DNA of 64,000 bases from JAICYJ01 sp035695105 (GCA_035695105.1 DASSEV010000053.1:39151-103150); one strand, 5' to 3'; positions 49,811-58,696 are shown, numbered from the stretch's first letter. Notes: generated by a model from the sequence alone, not told the origin. Made by a program: numbers and translations.

Positions 49811-50952
49811 CGGATCTCGCCCCGCTCATCGCCAGATATCGCGACCGCGTGCGGCGCGAGGTCGTGGAGCAGGGCGCCGGCGGCGGTGACCCGCGCGCAG
49901 CCCTCGCGGCGCGGGCGCGAGACCTGCTTCGCGGTGAGCTGCTCGCGGCGGCCGAGGTGGACAGGGTCGTCGAGGCCATGCTCGACGACGCGCTCGGGGC
50001 CGGCCCGCTCGAGCCGCTGATGCGTGACCCCGACGTGACGGAGGTGATCGTCAACGGGCCGCACGAGGTCTACGCGGAGCGCCGCGGTACGTTGCGCCGC
50101 GAGCGGATCGAGTTCGAGGATGCTGCGCACCTCAGGCATGTGATCGAACGGATCGTCAGCGCCGTCGGCCGTCGTGTGGACGAGGCGAGCCCGATGGTGG
50201 ACGCGCGGCTGCCCGACGGCAGCCGCGTCAACGCCGTGATCCCGCCCGTGGCCATCGATGGCCCGCTCCTCACCATCCGCCGCTTCGCGTCGGGAGGCCT
50301 CCGCATCGAGCAGCTGGTCGCCATCGGATCGCTTGATGACGCACAGGCCGACCTGCTGCGCATCTGTGTCGAGCGGCGGCTGAACGTCGTCATCAGCGGC
50401 GGTACCGGCACCGGCAAGACGACGCTGTTGAACGCGCTGGCGGCCTTCATCGCAGCCGAGGAGCGGATCGTCACCGTCGAGGACGCCGCCGAGCTCCGCC
50501 TCGCGCAGCCGCACGTCGTTCGCCTGGAGACGCGCCCGGCCAACGTCGAGGGTCGCGGTGCCATCGACCTCCGCGCACTCGTGCGGAATGCGCTTCGCAT
50601 GCGCCCCGACCGCATCGTGGTCGGCGAGGTGCGAGGTCCCGAGGCGCTCGACATGCTGCAGGCGATGACGACCGGGCACGATGGGTCCCTGACGACGGTG
50701 CACGCGTCCTCGACCGCAGATGCGCTGCGGCGGATCGAGACCATGGTGCTTATGGCCGGTCTCGACCTGCCGCATGCCGCCGTCCGAGACCATGTCAGGT
50801 CGGCGGTCGACGTCATCGTTCAGCTGGTTCGCGGGGCGGACGGCACCCGGTCGGTGCGCGCTGTCGAGGGATGGGACCGCGGGCGCGGACTCCTGCGCCG
50901 CCTGGATGCAGATCTGATCGAGACCCTGTGGGCGGAGCGGTGCGGCGGCTGA
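49807..50952 (+). CDS. cpaF: Pilus assembly ATPase CpaF/TadA
   Basis: A 381-aa secretion ATPase. N-terminal domain DPDVTEVIVNGPHEVYAERRG, Walker A ISGGTGTGKTTLLNAL, Asp box VTVEDAAELRL, Walker B DRIVVGEVRGPEALDMLQAM and the His box TGHDGSLTTVHA are all in place. It hexamerises at the inner face and drives pilin insertion. The next gene (TadB) starts 13 nt before its stop. Confidence 0.92.
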   Translation: MTDLAPLIARYRDRVRREVVEQGAGGGDPRAALAARARDLLRGELLAAAEVDRVVEAMLDDALGAGPLEPLMRDPDVTEVIVNGPHEVYAERRGTLRRERIEFEDAAHLRHVIERIVSAVGRRVDEASPMVDARLPDGSRVNAVIPPVAIDGPLLTIRRFASGGLRIEQLVAIGSLDDAQADLLRICVERRLNVVISGGTGTGKTTLLNALAAFIAAEERIVTVEDAAELRLAQPHVVRLETRPANVEGRGAIDLRALVRNALRMRPDRIVVGEVRGPEALDMLQAMTTGHDGSLTTVHASSTADALRRIETMVLMAGLDLPHAAVRDHVRSAVDVIVQLVRGADGTRSVRAVEGWDRGRGLLRRLDADLIETLWAERCGG

Positions 50953-51506
50953 CGGCGGGGCTCGCGGCGCGTCGCCGTCATCGGGCGATCTCCGACCAGC
51001 TGCACCTGATGGCCTCGGAACTGGCCGCACACGTTCGCGCCGGCCGAACGCTTGCCCAGGCGCTTCCCGACGTCGCGGCGGATCTGCCAGAGCCGATCCG
51101 GTCGGCTGTTCGCACGGCCGACGCCGCGGTGCGGCTCGGCGCAGCTCCGTCCGAGGCGCTGGCGTCGATCGGCGGAGACGGCGGCGACATCCTCGCCGTG
51201 GCGGTCGGCGCTCAGCTCCGCGCGGGCGGCGACCTCGCAGCGCTGCTCGATGGGCTGGCAGAGGCACTCGTGGAGCGCGAAGCTCAGCGGCGCACGGCGG
51301 CGATGCTGACGGCCCAGGCACGCGCAACCGCCCGCATGGTCTCGGCAATGCCGCTCGTCGCGGTCGGCGCCCTTGCCCTGATCGACCGGGCGGCGTTCGC
51401 AGCGCTCGTCGGATCGTCTGTCGGCCTGGCTGCACTCGCGGTCTCCGCCGGCCTCACCGGCTTCGGGCTGGCGGTCGTCCGCCGGCTGGCTGCGGTGGCG
51501 GGATGA
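50940..51506 (+). CDS. tadB: TadB-like membrane platform protein (short)
   Basis: A 188-aa protein with a T2SSF domain (SDQLHLMASELAAHVRAGRTLAQAL..VREGAA-type helices, about 20-130) and two C-terminal membrane segments. It is shorter than the usual ~300-aa TadB: the N-terminal membrane helices are missing. GTG start inside cpaF. It forms the inner-membrane platform together with TadC. Confidence 0.78.
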   Translation: MRRLTAGLAARRRHRAISDQLHLMASELAAHVRAGRTLAQALPDVAADLPEPIRSAVRTADAAVRLGAAPSEALASIGGDGGDILAVAVGAQLRAGGDLAALLDGLAEALVEREAQRRTAAMLTAQARATARMVSAMPLVAVGALALIDRAAFAALVGSSVGLAALAVSAGLTGFGLAVVRRLAAVAG

Positions 51507-52351
51507 CGCAGCTGGCGCTGCTCGTCCTTGCCGCCGGCGCCGGCTTCCAGGCGGTCATGTCGTGGCGCCGTGACCGCGCCCTCAACGGGTCGGGGCGCGC
51601 CCCAGGCAAGCGGCTCGGGCTGCTCGCGGCCGTCGGACGTCATGCACGAGCCGCCGGCATTCGCCCGCCGGCTCCGCCCGCCATTGGCCATGCCTTTCGG
51701 GCTGCCGAGGTGGGGGATCGAGACGAACTGCGGGCCGGCTCGGTCGTCGTATTCGGCGCAGCCGGCCTGATCGCCGCCGCGACAACGATGTCCGTGATCG
51801 GCCTCGTCGCCGGGATCGCATGCGCCGGGTTCGGGTGGATGTTCCCCGACCTGTGGCTGCGCGCGGCCGCCCGTGCGCGGGCCGACGAAATCGAGCATCA
51901 GGCACCGCTGGCGCTGGATCTGATCGCATCAGCCGTGGCCGCGGGCATTCCCATGGACGATGCGATCGGCCTCGCCGCCGAGGTCTCGAGGGGAGCGCTG
52001 CACGAAGAGCTCCAGGTCGCGCTCGCGAACCTGCGCCTGGGGCAACGGCGCCAGGCGGAGCTGACCGACCTTGCCGAGCGCACCGCCTCACCTTCGCTGC
52101 GCCGGCTCGGAGCGGCGCTTCGGATGAGCGACCGCCTGGGGGTGCCGCTCGCAGACGTGCTCCGGCGGCAGGCCGGCCGTGCCCGCACCGAGCATACGCG
52201 ACGTATCCAGGAGCGAGCCGCGCGTGCCTCCCCCCGGATCCTGCTCGTGGTCGTGTTCCTGCTCGTGCCTGCCGCGCTGCTGCCGGTGATGACAGCCCTT
52301 GCATTGGTTGCCGCCCACTCGGTTGGGCCGGTGATCGCCGGCAGTATGTGA
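51503..52351 (+). CDS. tadC: TadC-like membrane platform protein
   Basis: A 282-aa T2SSF-domain protein. N-terminal membrane segments, then ALDLIASAVAAGIPMDDAIGLAAEVS and ALRMSDRLGVPLADVLRRQAGRART, and a last hydrophobic helix pair. This is the usual TadC size. ATG overlaps the TadB stop (ATGA). It completes the ATPase-platform core of the machine. Confidence 0.82.
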   Translation: MTQLALLVLAAGAGFQAVMSWRRDRALNGSGRAPGKRLGLLAAVGRHARAAGIRPPAPPAIGHAFRAAEVGDRDELRAGSVVVFGAAGLIAAATTMSVIGLVAGIACAGFGWMFPDLWLRAAARARADEIEHQAPLALDLIASAVAAGIPMDDAIGLAAEVSRGALHEELQVALANLRLGQRRQAELTDLAERTASPSLRRLGAALRMSDRLGVPLADVLRRQAGRARTEHTRRIQERAARASPRILLVVVFLLVPAALLPVMTALALVAAHSVGPVIAGSM

Positions 52352-52368
52352 CCCAGCCGACGCGGTTC

Positions 52369-52384
52369 GTCACACGCGTGTGAC
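52369..52384. promoter_or_regulatory. Perfect 16-bp palindrome upstream of the operon's pilin gene
   Basis: GTCACACG / CGTGTGAC with no spacer, 24 bp before the pilin ATG at 52408. Well placed for a dimeric regulator, or as a processing/attenuation hairpin separating assembly genes from the pilin message. Confidence 0.5.
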
Positions 52385-52407
52385 GTCAAGGCGCCTAGCG
52401 TCTTCGT

Positions 52408-52914
52408 ATGGATCGGGGACAGGGGAGCGTCGAGTACAGCGCACTGGTCGCCATTGCGCTGATCGCAGCCTGCTCGCTCGTCCAGTTCGCGACGCCGGTG
52501 GCGGGGCTGGCGTCCGCCGTCATTCACGCCATCGTCCCGCGCGTGCACCACGCCCCACCGCGACGGGCCGCGAAGCCGTCCCATCACCCACGACGCGTTC
52601 CGGGCCATCACTGCATCTGCGGTTCGGGTTCGTCTCAGCCCGGCGCGAGCACGCGCGCGACGCCGTCCACCACCAGCGTGTCTCCCACCCAGGCCCGCGT
52701 CGCCAGCGTCACGCGCCCGCGCTCGCCCACCTCGGTCACCTCGACCTCGCAGCGCACCTCGTCGCCGATCCGCACCGGTGCGCGGAACGACAACTCCTGG
52801 CCGAGGTACACCGTGCCCGGGCCTGGCAGCTCGTTCGCCAGCAGCGAGGAGATGACGCCGCCGACCAGCAGCCCGTGGGCGATGCGGCCGCGAAACCGCG
52901 TGGCCGCCGCATAG
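52408..52914 (+). CDS. Flp-type pilin at the end of the tad operon, with long run-on tail
   Basis: Starts MDRGQGSVEYSALVAIALIAACSLVQFATPVAGLASAV: a very short leader, Gly before the Q-G-S-V-E-Y site, then the pilin helix, so prepilin processing is likely. After ~65 residues the text becomes basic and Ser/Thr/Pro-rich, and no stop occurs until 52914, 280 nt inside the antisense maoC gene (168 aa total). The tail has the look of a non-coding shadow, so the real gene may be broken, frameshifted or extended by run-on. Pilin identity of the first part is fairly sure. Confidence 0.6.
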   Translation: MDRGQGSVEYSALVAIALIAACSLVQFATPVAGLASAVIHAIVPRVHHAPPRRAAKPSHHPRRVPGHHCICGSGSSQPGASTRATPSTTSVSPTQARVASVTRPRSPTSVTSTSQRTSSPIRTGARNDNSWPRYTVPGPGSSFASSEEMTPPTSSPWAMRPRNRVAAA

Positions 52915-53027
52915 TCCTCGTCGAAGTGGATCGGGTTCCGGTCGCCCGTCGCCTCGGCGAAGTGCTCGAGCAGCGCCTCGGTCACCGTTCTCGTCGTCTC
53001 CGCCCGGTCTCCTACGGACACGCTCAC
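52635..53027 (-). CDS. MaoC-like (R)-specific enoyl-CoA hydratase
   Basis: A 130-aa hot-dog protein: TRTVTEALLEHFAEATGDRNPIHFDEDYAAATRFRGRIAHGLLVGGVISSLL has the hydratase-2 motif with catalytic Asp (GDRNPIHFDE) and His. It hydrates trans-2-enoyl-CoA to the (R)-3-hydroxyacyl form. GTG start overlaps the fabG stop (GTGA). With FabG it may feed polyhydroxyalkanoate or fatty acid synthesis. Confidence 0.85.
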   Translation of the reverse strand: MSVSVGDRAETTRTVTEALLEHFAEATGDRNPIHFDEDYAAATRFRGRIAHGLLVGGVISSLLANELPGPGTVYLGQELSFRAPVRIGDEVRCEVEVTEVGERGRVTLATRAWVGDTLVVDGVARVLAPG

Positions 53028-53767
53028 ATGTACAGCCCTCCGTTGATGTTGAGGCAGCTCCCGGTGATGTAGCCGCCGTCGCGGACGAGGTACTCGACCC
53101 CGCGGGCCACCTCGTCGGCATCGCCGAAGCGGCCGAGCGGGATGCGCGCTACCAGCCGCTCCAGCACGTGCTCGGGCACGCCCCGCAGCATGTCCGTGTC
53201 GATGAACCCGGGGCAGACGCAGTTGACCGTGACGCCGTGCCGGGCCACCTCGAGCGCCAGCGTCTTCGTCCACCCGATCAGCCCCGCCTTCGTCGCCGCG
53301 TAGTTGCTCTGGCCGAAGTTGCCGAGCTGCCCGACGAAGCTCGAGACCGTGATGATGCGGCCGAAGCCGCGATCGCACATGCCGTCGATCACCGCCCTGG
53401 TGACGCGGTGGGTGCCGATCAGGTTCGTCTGCACCACCTCGGTGAACTGCTCGTCGGTCATGCGGCGGAGCGTCGCGTCGTCCGTGATCCCGGCGTTGTT
53501 GACGAGCACGTCCACCCGCCCGAACCGCTCCTCCGCCGCGTGCGCGACCGCGGCGCCGGTCGCGGGCTCGGCGATGGATCCGGGCACGACGATCGCCGCG
53601 CCGCCGGCTGCCTCGAGCTCTGCTGCCAGCGCCTCGGCCTCGCCAACCGCGCTGCGGCAGTTGATGACCATCCGGCAGCCTGCCGCGCCCAGGCGCATGA
53701 CGACCGCGCGGCCGATGCCGCGGCTTCCGCCGGTGACCACGCAGACCAGCTGCTCCATCTCGGCCAT
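53024..53767 (-). CDS. fabG: 3-oxoacyl-[ACP]/acetoacetyl-CoA reductase, SDR family
   Basis: A 247-aa short-chain dehydrogenase. NADPH motif TGGSRGIGRA, NNAG in LVNNAGITD, catalytic Ser, Tyr and Lys in TVSSFVGQLGNFGQSNYAATKAGL, and the C-terminal GSCLNINGGLYM. The NFGQSNYAATKAG text is typical of acetoacetyl-CoA reductase PhaB/FabG. ATG at 53758 is a possible later start. Forms an operon with the MaoC hydratase. Confidence 0.88.
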   Translation of the reverse strand: MAEMEQLVCVVTGGSRGIGRAVVMRLGAAGCRMVINCRSAVGEAEALAAELEAAGGAAIVVPGSIAEPATGAAVAHAAEERFGRVDVLVNNAGITDDATLRRMTDEQFTEVVQTNLIGTHRVTRAVIDGMCDRGFGRIITVSSFVGQLGNFGQSNYAATKAGLIGWTKTLALEVARHGVTVNCVCPGFIDTDMLRGVPEHVLERLVARIPLGRFGDADEVARGVEYLVRDGGYITGSCLNINGGLYM

Positions 53768-53906
53768 GGCCGATTGTGCCCCACCGGGGCGCCCGCGTGA
53801 CTGAGGAAGGTGCTATCGACGGTTAAGCGTTCGCCTCCTCAATCATGTGCATTTTCGGACGATTGACAGGGAGCGTTCCCCCCGCACCTGCAGCGCCCGC
53901 CTGCCA

Positions 53907-56900
53907 ATGACTCTGCCCGGACGTGACACGGCCTCGCCCGACCGCCTGACCCAGGGGGTGGCGTCCGGGCGCATCGTGATCGGCGTCGCGCTCGCGCTGT
54001 TCCCCTTCGGATGGGCCGGGAGCACGCCCGCGCAGTACGCGATCATCCTCGCGCTCGCATCCACCGTCGTCGGCACGGGCGTGCTGCAGTGGCTGCGTCC
54101 GCAGTCCGCACGGCTGCCCGGCCTCGCCGCGAAGCTGGACGCTCCCATCGCCGTGGCCGCGATGGCCGCCTATCCCGACGATCACAACCGGCTGCTGTTC
54201 GGGCTGGTGGCGATCTCGATGCTCGAGGCGGCAGCCCTTCTCAGCGGCGGCTGGTTGCTTGCCGCATGGCTGGTCGACATCGTCGGCTACGCGGCCCTCG
54301 AGGCCTATCACCCGGCCGGCGACGGCGTATCGATCATCGCCCGCATCTTCATCGCCACCACGCTGTCGGTCGGCGTGCACGTTGCCGTCGGCCGCTTCGA
54401 CGCGCAGCGCCAGCGCTTCGCGCGCCTCAGCACCGACCTTCAGGCCGTGATCTGGGAGATCGACCGGCGGGGCGCGCTGACCTATGTGAACGACCACGCG
54501 CAGCGCCTGTTCGGCCAGGTCGAGGGCATCAACGAGCTGTTCCAGCTGCCGGACGACGCGTTCGTGAGCCGGATGCTCGCCGAGGGGGCGGCCGATCTGC
54601 AGGTGCAGGTGCACACGCTGGACGGTCACGAGCTCTGGCTGCACGTCACCGGCAGCGTGTCGCACGACAAGCGCGGACAGCCGGTCGGCGCCCACGGCGT
54701 GGCCCACGACATCACCGAGATCCGCCAGGCCGAGCAGCGCTTCCGTTCGCTCGCGGAGCATGCCCCGATCGGCATCTTCCGCAGCGACCCGGCAGGCTGG
54801 GTGACGTACGTGAACCCGCGCGTCTACCAGATCGCCGGGATCGCGCCCGATGATCTCGACGAGGCAGGCTGGATCGCGCACGTGCATCCGGACGACCGCC
54901 AGCTGGTGCAGCAGGTGTGGGACAGCGCGGCCGCGCGCCCGCGCCCGTTCCAGGTCGCCTGCCGGCTGGTGCGCCCGACCGGCGAGGTGCGGTCGATCGT
55001 CCAGCTCGCCGTGCCGGTGTGGGACGGCCACGGCCGGCTGGTGGGTTTCGAGGGCACGTGCGACGACGTCACCGAGCGGCTCGCGGCCGAGCGCGCGCTG
55101 CGCGAGTCCGAGCAGCGGCTGCGCGACGTGTTCGACAACGTCGACCTGCTGGCCACGATCACCGACGTGGAGGGGCGCATCCTCTACCTCAACCATGCGC
55201 TCGCCGCCGCGTCCGGACGCACCCCGTCGGAGCTGATCGGCCACGACTGGATCGAGACGCTGAGCGCCGACGCCGACGCCGAGGTGGTCGAGCACTTCTA
55301 CGGCGAGCTGCGGGCAGGCCGGATCGTCCGCCAGGACGAGAACTCGATCGCGACGCCCGACGGCCGCGTGCGGCTGATCGCGTGGAGCAACACGATCCTG
55401 CGAAACGGCGACGGCACGGTGTTCGGCGCGGCCAGCATCGGCCAGGACATCACCGATCGCCGCACGGCGGAGGCAAACCTGCGGGCGAGCGAGGAGCGGT
55501 TCCGGACGCTGTCCCAGCACGCCCCGGTGGGGATCTTCCAGACCGACGCGGCGGGGGGATGCACCTATGTGAACGAGCGCTGGACGGAGATGACCGGCAT
55601 GACTGGCGACGAGGCGGCCGGCACGGGGTGGGGCACGGCGATCCATCCTGACGACCGGCCGCGTGTCTCGGCCGACTGGCGCGCGGCGCGCGAGGCGGGC
55701 GAGCAGTTCTCCGGCGAGTTCCGGTTCCAGCGTCCGGACGGCAGCGTCGTGTGGGCGCACGCGATCGGCGTGCCGATGCGCGATTGGGACGGTGCGGTGA
55801 CCGGGTTCATCGGCACCTGCGCCGACATCACCGAGCGCCGCCAGGCGGAGGCCGCTGTGGTCGAGTCGGAGCGCCGGCTGCGGACGATCACCGACAACAT
55901 GACCGACGTCATCTTCGTGTATGGCATGGACCATCGGCTGCTGTGGGTGACGCCGTCGGTCGAAGGACTGACCGGCTACACAGTGGCCGAGCTGTTCGAG
56001 CAGAACACGCTGGACGACGTGCACCCCGCGGACGCGCCGCGCATGCTGGAGCTGTGGCGGGCGCTGTTCGAGGGGCAGGGCTACACCGGCGCGGAGTTCC
56101 GGATCATCAACCGCGACGGCACCGAGAAGTGGTGCTGGAGCGCGGGCAGCCCGCTGCACGACGAGGACGGCGTGCAGATCGGCGTGCAGATCCGCGATGC
56201 GGACATCAGCCTGCGAAAGCAGGCGGAGCTGCGGCTGCGGGAGAGCGAGCACCGATCGCGCGCGATCATCGAGACGACCAGCGATGCGTTCCTCTCGGCC
56301 GACGGCGACGGCGTCATCCAGGAGTGGAACCGGGCCGCCGAGCAGATCTTCGGCGTGCCGCGGAACGAGGCGGTCGGCGCGAACGTGTTCGAGCTGGTCG
56401 TGACCGATTCCGGACGCGAGATCCTCGAACGCGGACTCGGCTCGCTCGGCACCGACGGAGAGGCCACGGTCGAGCTGGTCGCGCGAAACGCGGCGCGTGG
56501 GGACTTCGCCGCCGAGATGCGGCTGTGGCCGATGCTGGTCGACGGGTCGCTGACGCTGAACGCCTTCGTGCGCGACATCACCGAGCGCAAGCAGCGGGAG
56601 GAGCAGGTCACGTTCATGGCCTATCACGACCCGCTCACGGGCCTGCCCAACCGCGCGATGCTCGAGCAGCATCTGGAGCTGGTGCTCGTCCGGGCACGGC
56701 ACGACGGGAGCGCGGCCGCGCTGCTCTACCTCGACGTCGACCGCTTCAAGAGCGTGAACGACACCTACGGGCACGAGGCGGGCGACGTGTTCCTGTGCGA
56801 CGTCGCGGCTCGGCTGCGCTCCGCCGCCCGTGCCGGCGACCTGGTGGTGCGGCTGGGCGGCGACGAGTTCGTGATCGTGCTCGGCGACCTGCCGGCCGAG

Positions 56901-57137
56901 GCGGCGGCGAACGTCGCGTCGGCGGTAGCGGACCGGGTGCACGAGGGCCTCGCGCAACCGTTCGAGGGTGCGGGCATGGCCTTCCAGACCACCGCCAGCG
57001 TCGGCATCGCCTTGTTCCCCGACGACGGCTCGGATCCGGCGTCGCTGCTGACCGCCGCCGACACCGGGATGTACGCCAGCAAGCGGGCGGGGCGGGGGAG
57101 GACCTCGTTCCCGCTCGGCAGCCGGCGCGCCGCCTAG
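53907..57137 (+). CDS. Membrane diguanylate cyclase with six PAS domains
   Basis: A 1,076-aa protein from ATG 53907 (a GTG at 53847 would add 20 residues). N-terminal membrane region with five or more hydrophobic segments (about 15-160), six successive PAS/PAC units (each ending in a 'DITERR.AE' type linker), and a C-terminal GGDEF domain. RLGGDEFVIVL (GGDEF at about 984) is catalytically complete, and RAGD five residues before it is the inhibitory I-site RxxD. No EAL domain. It should make cyclic di-GMP in response to redox, light or ligand signals; a PilZ receptor is encoded at 9.6 kb. Confidence 0.92.
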   Translation: MTLPGRDTASPDRLTQGVASGRIVIGVALALFPFGWAGSTPAQYAIILALASTVVGTGVLQWLRPQSARLPGLAAKLDAPIAVAAMAAYPDDHNRLLFGLVAISMLEAAALLSGGWLLAAWLVDIVGYAALEAYHPAGDGVSIIARIFIATTLSVGVHVAVGRFDAQRQRFARLSTDLQAVIWEIDRRGALTYVNDHAQRLFGQVEGINELFQLPDDAFVSRMLAEGAADLQVQVHTLDGHELWLHVTGSVSHDKRGQPVGAHGVAHDITEIRQAEQRFRSLAEHAPIGIFRSDPAGWVTYVNPRVYQIAGIAPDDLDEAGWIAHVHPDDRQLVQQVWDSAAARPRPFQVACRLVRPTGEVRSIVQLAVPVWDGHGRLVGFEGTCDDVTERLAAERALRESEQRLRDVFDNVDLLATITDVEGRILYLNHALAAASGRTPSELIGHDWIETLSADADAEVVEHFYGELRAGRIVRQDENSIATPDGRVRLIAWSNTILRNGDGTVFGAASIGQDITDRRTAEANLRASEERFRTLSQHAPVGIFQTDAAGGCTYVNERWTEMTGMTGDEAAGTGWGTAIHPDDRPRVSADWRAAREAGEQFSGEFRFQRPDGSVVWAHAIGVPMRDWDGAVTGFIGTCADITERRQAEAAVVESERRLRTITDNMTDVIFVYGMDHRLLWVTPSVEGLTGYTVAELFEQNTLDDVHPADAPRMLELWRALFEGQGYTGAEFRIINRDGTEKWCWSAGSPLHDEDGVQIGVQIRDADISLRKQAELRLRESEHRSRAIIETTSDAFLSADGDGVIQEWNRAAEQIFGVPRNEAVGANVFELVVTDSGREILERGLGSLGTDGEATVELVARNAARGDFAAEMRLWPMLVDGSLTLNAFVRDITERKQREEQVTFMAYHDPLTGLPNRAMLEQHLELVLVRARHDGSAAALLYLDVDRFKSVNDTYGHEAGDVFLCDVAARLRSAARAGDLVVRLGGDEFVIVLGDLPAEAAANVASAVADRVHEGLAQPFEGAGMAFQTTASVGIALFPDDGSDPASLLTAADTGMYASKRAGRGRTSFPLGSRRAA

Positions 57138-57203
57138 CGACCCGACCGGCCCCCCGTCCGGATAGACTCCGCGCTCGACGGACGACGACGAGAGGGGCTC
57201 GGG

Positions 57204-57293
57204 GTGAACGAATCGTATTCGCGGTGGTGGGTGCTGCTGACCTTCGCAGTGCTGCTCCTGACGCTCGCGTTCGTCGTCCACGTCTCGAAGTAG
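57204..57293 (+). CDS. 29-residue single-pass membrane peptide
   Basis: GTG at 57204 opens a 30-codon frame: short polar N-terminus with Tyr and two Trp, about 18 hydrophobic residues (LLTFAVLLLTLAF), then HVSK and TAG. AGAGGGG lies 8-9 nt upstream and TAGACT (57163-57168) is a possible -10. Composition, a start signal and placement in an otherwise empty gap make it a likely small protein. Function unknown. Confidence 0.45.
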   Translation: MNESYSRWWVLLTFAVLLLTLAFVVHVSK

Positions 57294-57304
57294 CGCCGGC
57301 CGCG

Positions 57305-58696
57305 GTGAGCGCTGCCGAGATCGTCAGCCGCAACCCGGCGAACCCCGACGACGTCGTGGCCGCCGTGGCGCCCTCCGGCGGCATCGAGGTCGACCGGGCG
57401 GTCGCGGCCGCCCGCGCAGCCGCCGGTGCGTACGGGCTCCTACCTGCGGCCGCCCGTGGTGAGGCGCTCCGCGCGGCCGCCGATACGCTCGCCGCACGCG
57501 CAGACGAGTTTGCCGCCCTGATCGTCCGCGAGGTCGGAAAGCCGATCACCGAATCGCGCGGCGAGGTCGCCCGCGCCGTGGCCATCCTCCGCTTCTACGC
57601 TGGCGTCGTGCTCGACCCCGAGGGCGAGTCGTACCCGCCCGCCGACGGTCGCTCCCTGCTCGTCACCCGGCGCGCGCCGCGCGGCGTGGTGGGGCTGATC
57701 ACGCCATGGAACTTCCCGGTCGCCATTCCCGTCTGGAAGCTCGCTCCCGCCCTGGCCTACGGCAACGCCTGCGTCTGGAAGCCGAGCGAGCACGCGCCCG
57801 CATGCGCAGCCGCCCTCAGCGGCCTCCTCGAGCCGCACCTGCCCGACGGCGTGCTCCAGCTCGCCCAGGGCGGCGGCGAAGCCGGTGCCGCGCTGGTCGC
57901 CCATGGCGACGTCTCGGCGGTGTCCTTCACCGGCTCGGACCGCGTGGGCCGTGGCGTCGCGGTCGCCCTCGCCGAGCGCGGGGCTGCGGCGCAGTGCGAG
58001 ATGGGTGGACAGAACGCGTCGATCGTCCTGGCCGACGCCGACGTCGAGGCGGCCGCCGCCATGATCGCATCCGCCGCCATGGGCTACGCGGGCCAGAAGT
58101 GCACCGCCACTGGCCGTGTCGTCTGCGAGGCGGCGGTGCTGCCCGCGATGCGCGAGGCGCTGGTGGCCGCCGTCGAGGTGATGCCGGTGGAGCACCCCGA
58201 GGATCCCGGCTGCCAGGTCGGCCCGCTGATCAGCTCCGAGGCGCGCTCCGCGGCCACGGCGGCCGTCGGCCGTGCGGTCGAGGCCGGCGGCCGGCTCCTC
58301 ACCGGCGGCCGCGAGCTCGATGCGCCCGGCCACTACCTCGCGCCGACGCTGATCGAGGTCGACGACCCGGGAGCGGAGGTCGCGCAGAAGGAGGTGTTCG
58401 CCCCGGTCTGTGCCGTGCTCGGGGCGCGCGACTCAAACCATGCCGCCGAGATCACGCGCAGCGTGCGCTACGGCCTGTCGACCGCGGTCTACACGCGCGA
58501 TCTCGACCGCGCCCTCGAGCTTGTCCGTGGGCTCGACACGGGCCTCATCCGCATCAACCAGCCCACCGCCGGCGTCGACTTCCACGTGCCCTTCGGGGGC
58601 GAGAAGGCCTCCGGTTACGGGCCCCGCGAGCAGGGGCGGGCCGCACGCGACTTCTACACGTCGACGCGGACCGTGCTCGTCTCGCCGTCGCGCTGA
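57305..58696 (+). CDS. Aldehyde dehydrogenase family protein
   Basis: A 463-aa aldehyde dehydrogenase. TPWNFPVAIPVWKLAPALAYGNACVWKPSE (oxyanion Asn), FTGSDRVGR, general base in CEMGGQNASIV, catalytic Cys in GYAGQKCTATGR, and KEVFAPVC are present. Similar to semialdehyde dehydrogenases (2-oxoglutarate semialdehyde type), but the substrate cannot be fixed. Slightly short at the N-terminus. GTG start 11 nt after the small membrane peptide. Confidence 0.88.
   Translation: MSAAEIVSRNPANPDDVVAAVAPSGGIEVDRAVAAARAAAGAYGLLPAAARGEALRAAADTLAARADEFAALIVREVGKPITESRGEVARAVAILRFYAGVVLDPEGESYPPADGRSLLVTRRAPRGVVGLITPWNFPVAIPVWKLAPALAYGNACVWKPSEHAPACAAALSGLLEPHLPDGVLQLAQGGGEAGAALVAHGDVSAVSFTGSDRVGRGVAVALAERGAAAQCEMGGQNASIVLADADVEAAAAMIASAAMGYAGQKCTATGRVVCEAAVLPAMREALVAAVEVMPVEHPEDPGCQVGPLISSEARSAATAAVGRAVEAGGRLLTGGRELDAPGHYLAPTLIEVDDPGAEVAQKEVFAPVCAVLGARDSNHAAEITRSVRYGLSTAVYTRDLDRALELVRGLDTGLIRINQPTAGVDFHVPFGGEKASGYGPREQGRAARDFYTSTRTVLVSPSR

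Noticed and set aside
53823..57281. Open minus-strand frame of more than 1,100 codons opposite the diguanylate cyclase
   Set aside because: Composition (Arg/His/Val/Asp-rich, no domains) is that of a codon shadow in GC-rich DNA; the plus strand has clear PAS and GGDEF motifs.
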